NCBI GenBank assembly: GCA_963377175.1
Contig: CAUJNA010003013.1
Coordinates: forward strand, 234,283-298,282
Length of the DNA stretch: 64,000 bases
Reading direction: 5' to 3'
Source of the DNA: Effrenium voratum
Taxonomy: Eukaryota > Sar > Dinophyceae > Suessiales > Symbiodiniaceae
Shown: positions 57,430-64,000 of the stretch, piece by piece
How the letters are laid out: each line of letters starts with the position of its first letter
How positions within the stretch are numbered: the first letter of the stretch is position 1
Position numbers and translations under genes: made by a program
Notes under the pieces: model-generated
The model's input: the letters and a program-made list of their open reading frames with translations, nothing else
What the model was told of the DNA's origin: nothing
Database searches by the model: none

Positions 57430-58070
57430 CACACATAGTGATTGACCGCCCCATGTTTGACCAGCCCCTTTCTTGGGCGTTAATTGAGCATGAATCTATG
57501 AACAACAACGTGCGTTTTGGGAGGTTTGCAAAAGTAGAGGGTGCGTTGTAGGTCGATATCCTTTAGCTCAGTTTCTGAAGTGTGACATTGGGGTGACTTC
57601 CACGGCCTCATTGCAGGCGCCCCGCCATTCCAATGCACCATGATGGATGATGGCGCCGAATGCTCCCGCCAGGTGTTGCCCCTGGCTCCTGGTTTGGAAT
57701 CAGCGACAACCAAGAGGAGGAGCGTTCGTGCCGTGGGTTTCACGTGCCCCGAGCAAATACCTACCTGGTTTTGATGGTTACTCACTTTCGATCAGTTTCA
57801 CCAGCGTCCCAGATACAAGACGTGTCCGTCAGAACAGAGCGCGATTGACAACCCGGGCCGCAGAATCCAAACGCCACACACACAGAACTCTGCGTTGGCA
57901 CGGGTATACCGAGTCCCGTTCAACAGCGTCCTACGCAACTCAAGTCCTTGCCTTAGCTCAAACATAGTAGCTTTTGAATGAAGCGTGACAAGCTTACCTT
58001 ACCCCCCTGCTTCCCGAAACACCATGGCGGGCTGAGAAGCACATTTACAACGTTACGTGGCGGCAAATGC
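57430..58070. other. Unique sequence, no recognised feature
   Basis: No motif-bearing frame and no notable repeat. Confidence 0.4.
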
Positions 58071-58074
58071 AAGC

Positions 58075-58215
58075 ACGCCTGCGTTTGTGTTTCTGTTTGT
58101 TGTTGCGGTTGTGGTTGGGTTGTGTTTGTGGTTGTGGTTGTTTTTGTGTGTTTGTGTGTTGTGCTTTGTGTTGCGCGTCTCGTGTTTGCGTTTGTGTTTG
58201 AGTTTGTGCGGGGGT
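58075..58215 (+). repeat. TTG/TGTTTG-rich tract
   Basis: Words GTTTGTG, GGTTGTG and GCGTTTGTGTTTG. A CA-rich tract at 58625-58765 is roughly its inverted counterpart (CAAACACAAACACC), so the pair could fold back across about 410 bases. Confidence 0.75.
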
Positions 58216-58624
58216 CATCCATTGCTGGCTTCGTGGTGGTCCATACCAGGTCAAAAATTTCCAGCAGCCGCGTCACGTGCTGAAAACACCATTTGTGTCA
58301 CAAACGCATCTCCTTTGTTTTCTGCCACTGGGTTGGTTTCCGCCGATACTGCTATATACCTCGCAAGTAAAATTTTTGCGGTAGTGCTTATTGACTTGGT
58401 ACCGGGACATACTATTATATGACAATATGTTGCGCATACGAGTCCTTAGTTGTGTATCTTTCGTTGGCTTTGAGATTGCGCGCACGTGTTGTGTCAATGT
58501 CTGGTGCTTTTCTTTGGGCGACGGATAGAACTGTCACATATGTTAAAAGCATTCCTTTGTTATGTGCGCAGTGTTCGGCAGCACAGAAGTATGACTCTGC
58601 GCTTGGGTTTGTTTGGCCCGCGCA

Positions 58625-58765
58625 GACACCGGCAAACACAAACACCAACACCAACACCAATCACACATCTCCAAGAGCCAAACACAACACAAAAACAAAA
58701 CACAAGCGCAAGCCCAAGCCCAAGCCCAAGCACACGCGCAAGCACACACCCACACACACACGTTT
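58625..58765 (+). repeat. CAAACACC / AAGCCC / CACACA tract
   Basis: (CCAACA)n at 58635-58660, then (CAAGCC)n at 58705-58740 and (CACA)n to 58762. Confidence 0.85.
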
Positions 58766-58769
58766 AAGT

Positions 58770-61180
58770 CACAAAGCGCTGGAATTACGGGCGGCGCTGA
58801 ACCTAAACATAACGCAGAAAGGATTTACGCAACAAGTTTGCCTATAATAGTATACCCTGCCTTCTCTGGCAGAACAAGCCCTTCCCAATTCCCAGTCACA
58901 CTCTCCAGTCGTTGCCACGCGTGAGTGCCGGAAGCGTTGGCTTGTTAGTGATCCTGGATCTGGGACAGTGACAGTCATGCAACATATTTTCATAAGTCCA
59001 TTTCGCCGCGTTTTTGCTCACGCAGGATGTGCCGCAGTTGAGCCAGGAGGAGGCGGCCGTGTTCTGTCAAGCAAAGCGCAAAGAGTATGATGTTTTCTGA
59101 AGCATCCGGTTGTTTTGTCTTAAGCACGTCATGATTTTGAAGCACCTATTTTTGCAGTCCGCCCAGAGGCTCGACGGCTGGTTGCTGAGATTCGGAGATT
59201 GCCAGGGCCTTGGCGTTACATTCTTTAGGGCGAAAAGGAATTGGTCAAGGATCCTGATCATGAAGGGGGAGCGAGAAACCTGTGAAAACTGGACTTGTGT
59301 CCAATAGATTGGCCGCGGCACACATGCGTCCCAGGATGTTTCTGAACAAACCGATTTGCGTTTCAACCCCCTTCATGTTCAACAGCCTTCTAGGACCCGT
59401 GGTTGGTGTTTACAGTTGGTCGTTTTTTCAATTGGTGAAAATCGGTTCCTTGTTTTGAACGCGAACGATTCCTGCTCGAGGGTTGCAGCGCCTGCCTTCC
59501 AGCGCGAGATCGCGTGCCTGCGCCAGCGCCCGGGCCCCGTCCAGCCAGCGGCCCAAAGGACATCGCGACGTCACGTCTGCCAGGTGCCAAAGACGGCGTG
59601 GACATGGCTCAGAAGGCGCCGAAGAGGAAAGCTCCATGCAGTTGAAGTGGGCCCTACCCGTTTTTTTTAGCTGCGCAATGGGACACGACGACCAACATAG
59701 CAAGGTACCCTTTGCGTTGCGGCAGCCTGGAAGGCTTCTCTGAAGCTTCCTTACGCCAATGCAAATTTCAAGGGAACAAAAACCACGACTTGTTCGACTT
59801 GCGCATCCCCTTACCTATTTAAACTGAGGGGGGCTTGCACTTCCCTCTCAACGAAAACAACTCAAGTACCCTGAAAAGAGAAGCCGGGAGAAACCTGTGG
59901 CTAAGTGTGATATCATGGCAGGTCTACACGCCGCTGTACCAGCTCTTGAGGGCCACGTTGCTTTCGTTCCGCTTACGCCCTGCCGGCACGAATTGGTTCG
60001 CCTGTGGCCCGTCGGTTAGCCCTTTGCTGGCGAGCGGAAGGTCAAAGCAACTGTGGAGACTCGCTTGCTTTTCCTTGCTGGCGTGAGTCGGGAACACAAC
60101 AACGAGCCACAGCAAGCTATCGGGACCCCAAGTCAGCAAAACAGTCTCAGCTAGCTGGACACCGGCCGACCTCAAAAGCCATGCCCATTCAACAGAATTG
60201 CATAAGCCATAAGACATCACAAAACGAGACCTGAGCCAGCCGTAGTCGACACCAATTCGGCCTGAACATTCTTCAATCGAGCTTCAACCACACGCATCAT
60301 CTACAAGCGACAAAAGACAAGTTAAATGCAAAGCCCAGCCAAGCCAGATCCGAACCAGACAAGAGGCTGCCGGCACAGCCACGCCCGCGCGACGCTTTTG
60401 CTTTAGCGGAGTGGCGCTCAATTCTGGCGAGACCACTGGCTCCACATCGGAAGTCATATGTTCAAACCATGGTTGCATCCGCGCCACACGCAGAACATGT
60501 TTCTTGCAAGAGGCCAAATACGCCTGCAAACAGTCAACCTGCGCGGCAGAGAACCGGATTCCAAGCCCCCCACGGTGAGCAGCATCTTGGAGATTTCTGC
60601 AACACCCACGCAGGTGGTGACCCGGAATGCACGGAGCTCAGTGATGGGAACTTCAGAGCCTCCGTCAACTGCGGAGGACGTTCCAAGGTAGTTGGACCAA
60701 GGTAAAGCCTTGTAGTGCTTGGTCAAAAGGGTAGTAGAGGGTCCTATAGGGGCGGATATCAAGAACACCACGCCCCCGCAAATGTGGACTTGATCTTTGT
60801 CCGAGGCATCCCCCGCATGCGGCAAGCGCTGGCGCCGCACTTGGACGCCAAGCTTCGCGCTGCAGTCCAAGAGGCGAGTTGCGCCGGGCCGAGGTAAAGA
60901 GTTCTGACAACACTAAAACTAGTACGGGCGATACGTCAAATTTAGTTCTGGCAAAATGAAATTTGCTGTTTGCAAAAGCTTGGTCCTGACAACACTACTT
61001 CTAGTGCCAACAAGACCAAGTACTACAGGAAGTGCTGGCAACACTAAAGTTGCAATTGGCAATACTATATTACAAACACTGGGAATACTAACGTTAGTAT
61101 CCGGACCTTTGTTTCCGCCCGCGCACCTTTTTTCCCGAAAGCATTGCGAAGGGTTCTTCCTTGCGGAGCTCTTGGTCAAC
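58770..61180. other. Unique sequence, no recognised feature
   Basis: Overlapping short frames only. 60955-61085 has a mild CAACACTA/GGCAATACTA word repetition. Confidence 0.45.
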
Positions 61181-61182
61181 TT

Positions 61183-61650
61183 GCGCAGAGTAGCTTGCAC
61201 AGAGTCACCAGCATGGAGATATCAGGAGCTCTTGTTCAACTTGCGCAGAGTAGCTTGCACAGAGTCACAGGCATGGAGATACCAGCATGGAGATACTCGC
61301 GCAGAGTTACTAGCACAGAGTAGCTTGCGCAGAGTTACCAGCATGGAGATACTTGCACAGAGTCACCAGCATGGAGATGCCAGCATGGAGATACTTGCAC
61401 AGAGTCACCAGCATGGAGATACTTGCACAGAGTCACCAGCATGGAGTCACCAGCATAGAGTTACTTGCGCAGAGCCACGTGCAAAGAGCCAAGCGCATAG
61501 AGCCAAGTGCTCAGAGTGAAGTGCAAAGAGCGAGGTGCAAGGAGCCAAGTGCACAGAGCTAAGTGCACAGAGCCAAGTGCAAAGAGCGAAGTGCATCGAG
61601 CCAGGCGCATAGAGCCAAGTGCATAGGGCTAGGTGCATAGAGCTAAGCTA
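61183..61650 (+). repeat. CAGAGTCACCAGCATGGAGA minisatellite grading into a 15-base CAGAGCCAAGTGC repeat
   Basis: First part: words AGCTTGCACAGAGTCACC and AGCATGGAGATACTTGCA alternate at a period of about 28 bases. From about 61440 the period becomes 15 (GCACAGAGCCAAGTG). A further block of the same CAGAGC family lies at 62310-62520. The 15-base part gives fully open repetitive frames that are not genes. Confidence 0.9.
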
Positions 61651-61799
61651 AGCTAGGTGTAGAGGCTCGGCAGTAGCAGCTGTGTAAGCTAGGCTAAGTA
61701 AGTTAGGTTAAGTACTTAACGCGCGGGAAAGAAAGAGAAAGAGCTCGGTATTAAGAATCTCTTTTAAGGCGGGGGGTGGGGATGTTGCCAACGATCGGG

Positions 61800-62112
61800 A
61801 ATGCGACCCTCTGCGGGGATCGGCGTGGTCGAGGTGCAAAAACTCGAGGTTTTTTGCGTTTTTTGACATACCCGCGCGACTCTGCAGAGATCGGCGTGGT
61901 CGAGGTGCAAAAACTCGAGGTTGTTTGCGTTTTTTGATATGCCCGCGCGACCTTCTGCGGGGATCGGCGTGGTCGAGGTGCAAAAACTCGAGTTGTTTTT
62001 GCGTTTTTTTTGGCGTGCCCGCGGGATCTTTGCGGAGATCGGTGTGGTCGAGGTGCCAAAACTCGGTTTTTTGCGGTGCCCGCGCGACCCTCTGCGGAGA
62101 TCGTGCTCTCGC
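61800..62112 (+). repeat. 71-75 bp tandem repeat, four and a half copies
   Basis: The word GGCGTGGTC (GGTGTGGTC in the last) starts at 61822, 61893, 61966 and 62041, giving periods of 71, 73 and 75. Each unit has CGCGCGACCCTCTGCGG, GATCGGCGTGGTCGAGG, TGCAAAAACTCGAGG and a TTTTTGCGTTTTTTG run whose length varies. The copies are very similar. Fully open frames with a repeated Arg/Pro/Ser peptide on the minus strand come from the repeat. Confidence 0.9.
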
Positions 62113-62204
62113 TGTGGCGCCGTGCGATTTTGTTGCTCGCGAAATGGCCTTTGGAAGTTGTCTCGTGGTTTGCGCTTCTGCTTTCGCAATCCCGCAGTCG
62201 CGGG

Positions 62205-62310
62205 TTCGATTCCGGCAGCTCCGGATTGAAAATCGCAGCTTTTAAGCACAAACGTAGTACGCGGAGCGCACTCCACAAATAGTACGCGAAGTACATTCCC
62301 CACAGCTCCG
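62205..62310 (+). repeat. B-box-like word and two AGTACGCG family motifs
   Basis: GGGTTCGATTCCGGC at 62205-62219 matches the tRNA T-loop/B-box consensus but has no credible A box or clover-leaf upstream. It is followed by GATTGAAAATCGCAGCTTTT and two GTAGTACGCG/ATAGTACGCGAAG motifs (about 62255 and 62280), which are relatives of the 61-bp repeat at 54.4 kb. Confidence 0.6.
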
Positions 62311-62525
62311 GCAGCACTTGCGCAGAGCAACTTGCACAGAGCACTTGCGTGCAGCAGCTTGCAGAGAGCAACTTGCGCGCAGCAGCCTGGAACAACTCGT
62401 GCAGAGCCAACTTGCACAGAGCCAGTTGCGCAGAGCCACTCGCGAAAAGTAGCTTGCGTAGAGCCAACTTTCACAGAGCCAAGCTGCGCAGAGCCATCCT
62501 GCACAGAGCTAAGTTGCGCGAGCGT
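62310..62525 (+). repeat. GCGCAGAGCCACTTGC minisatellite
   Basis: Units of 15-18 bases of the form GCACAGAGCAACTTGC, related to the array at 61183-61650. Confidence 0.85.
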
Positions 62526-63560
62526 GCTTTGCAGAAACTGTGGCCGTCGTGTAAGCTTTGCTATTGATTGCTTTTCCTTTTGCTTGTAATTCGTTTCGAG
62601 CTTTGCGAGCTTTACTCTTCTTGTTTTAACGGATGTAAATTTGTGGGATCGAGCACTGCCATGTTTCCTCTCGTAGGACGATGAGATGGAGCTCTCATGT
62701 CACCATACACATTGAGCATCGCCGCGTGCAGACACGCTCGCCGCAGCGATGTAAAAAGGTGTCTCCGCGGCTGGATGAGCACCTGGGGCAAAATGCTTTC
62801 GGGCCAATCGTCCTCTAGTTTCTTTGTTCTTCCCTTCTCGAAGCATAAGGCCCTTCCAGGAATCATGTTCCATTAAGTTTAGTACTGGCCATCTTGACAT
62901 ATGTACTACACGCGCTGGAAGCAGCGCTAGCTTACAGCCCGCAATTTGCATATGCGCGCGCCCAGCAGCCTGCCAAACGAAATGGCTGTCTGTATATGTC
63001 CATTTCTCTCTCACATGCGCCGATGATGACATGGCTTTGAAGCTTTTAGGTCATATGGGCCTTCGCGGGCCCTTGAACTCGCTCGTGAATTGCGTTTCTA
63101 CTGCGTCCTGTCCTTGATTGGGCGCGGCGTCTTCATTGGCTGGTGCTGGCTTTTGTCTCCGTTCTTCTGCGAGGCTTGGCATTTGTGATTGGATCGCGTA
63201 GGTGCCAGACTGGCTGGGTATCGCCGCGATCAGTGTGTGGGCCAGATCCAGTTGAATGAAGAAATCACAAGTTGTGTCGCCATTCTAAACTGGCCACTGC
63301 GGTACGACAAATGCCGCGTTTAACTGATTGCTCCAAGACTGTCAACGGGTTGAAGGTTGCCACCCTCCTTGCTACCACCACTCCTCTTAGCTTGGATCGT
63401 TTTTCAGCCAGATCGGTCATCTTCGAAGAAGCGCCGAACGGCACTTCGGCATCAAGGGCACTATCACAAGAGCGTCCCAACGGTTTTAAGGCAGGTGCCA
63501 ACCCAGTTGCCAGGTTGTTCACGGACCTGTTGTTACAACTCGGTTCAAAACTATTTCCAG
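62526..63560. other. Unique sequence, no recognised feature
   Basis: Ordinary composition up to about 63550. Short frames without motifs. The frame 63272-63694 crosses the composition boundary and is unlikely to be real as a whole. Confidence 0.45.
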
Positions 63561-63573
63561 AATATCCCTGTAA

Positions 63574-63879
63574 AAGCATAACACAAGCGTTCTATACTGT
63601 ACGAAAAGCATTGAATTTATACCTTTATTTCATCAGCATCATCTTAGTATTGAATTTAACCAGTATAAATCAAATAAGTTCATCTTTGCTATGAATATGG
63701 AAAAAGTGCCAGATAGCAGATACACAGGGATAAGTACTAAATCAGGGCAACAATTATTAATCCGTGTTAAACCGTCTGGTTCTATGATTACTGCTTTGAT
63801 GCCTGACACAATTTACATAATATTAGTATCAGAACAAACTTTGAGTATAAGAGACGCCGGAGTGCAGATTTTGGATTAA
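63574..63879 (+). CDS. AT-rich open frame, C-terminal capsid-like fragment (possible endogenous viral element)
   Basis: An open frame of 101 codons begins directly after a TAA at 63571-63573 and ends at a TAA (63877-63879). An internal ATG is at 63691, but the phase is open and protein-like for 39 codons before it, so the N-terminal part of the protein is probably missing. The C-terminal half has alternating hydrophobic residues and ends in DTIYIILVSEQ and LSIRDAGVQ, a pattern that recalls the last strands of jelly-roll capsid proteins of small eukaryotic viruses. The virus group cannot be named. Codons are strongly A/T-ending, unlike everything upstream. Alternatives: a bacterial or organellar gene, or an assembly join. 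Confidence 0.35.
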   Translation, partial: KHNTSVLYCTKSIEFIPLFHQHHLSIEFNQYKSNKFIFAMNMEKVPDSRYTGISTKSGQQLLIRVKPSGSMITALMPDTIYIILVSEQTLSIRDAGVQILD

Positions 63880-64000
63880 CTCATTCAATATGTTAACACA
63901 AAACAATATAAAGAAATATCATTGTATAGTAAGTAGGAGTAATGGATAGAAATGATAATAATAGTAGAATATATTGAGCAGAAACACCATCACGAAGGAC
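63880..64000. other. AT-rich noncoding flank to window end
   Basis: About 70 percent A+T by eye, with no frame. It continues the composition of the preceding open frame, so the AT-rich block runs past the window edge. Confidence 0.6.

Noticed and set aside
62205..62219. GGGTTCGATTCCGGC as a tRNA gene
   Set aside because: The T-arm pairs in four of five positions, but no A box, D-arm or anticodon arm can be fitted in the preceding 90 bases.
61764..62504. Minus-strand frames of about 240 codons with a repeated Arg/Pro/Ser peptide
   Set aside because: They translate the 71-75 bp tandem repeat and the CAGAGC minisatellite in several phases; there is no evidence of coding selection.

Overview
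The window looks like nuclear DNA of a dinoflagellate. The only confidently recognisable coding sequence is decayed Ty1/copia-type retroelement DNA. Its conserved integrase and reverse-transcriptase blocks (a His-His-Cys-Cys block reading LTHLPYRNWCPIC, a DNE/SQGSVER integrase pair, a YVDD reverse-transcriptase box, and RNase H blocks around LTKHSAKGNELIKAV) are of the kind I associate with Symbiodiniaceae and related algae. That assignment is from recall and was not searched. No intact host gene, rRNA gene or tRNA gene can be supported. More than half of the window is simple repeat, minisatellite or complex satellite DNA.

Layout. 1-2480: copia element A on the minus strand, broken by frameshifts and cut by the window edge, abutting a CT/CCCCT tract (2544-2906). 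3.0-4.7 kb: pyrimidine-rich DNA, then about 1 kb of GT/GC alternation. 6.3-8.0 kb: an integrase-like scrap and copia element B (minus), which lacks the reverse-transcriptase core. 10.9-17.2 kb: degenerate tandem repeats and several (CACT)n tracts. 18.4-21.6 kb: a large imperfect inverted repeat with a 21-base satellite at each outer end. 22.5-23.1 kb: a CTTTC/CCTT tract. 23-38 kb: mostly unrecognised unique DNA. 39.2-39.9 kb: a gag-like remnant on the plus strand. 40.1-43.6 kb: copia element C (minus), also lacking its reverse-transcriptase core, next to a GGGGA/GA tract. 45.4-46.0 kb: an unrecognised protein-like frame with two stops.

47.8-55.5 kb is a complex satellite rich in ATCATGATGA-type words. 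Four short copies of the 5' terminus of 18S rRNA are embedded in it; this is the most striking observation in the window. The satellite is interrupted at 54.15-55.14 kb by a 61-bp tandem repeat and a GATA-type tract. Members of the 61-bp family recur at 38.5 and 62.25 kb. 61.2-62.5 kb holds more minisatellites.

From about 63.56 kb to the end the base composition changes abruptly to AT-rich. The AT-rich part carries an open frame (63574-63879) whose C-terminal half resembles the end of a small-virus capsid protein. It may be an endogenous viral insert or an assembly join.

No genes here form a working pathway. The region is best read as repeat-dominated intergenic chromatin with dead mobile elements.
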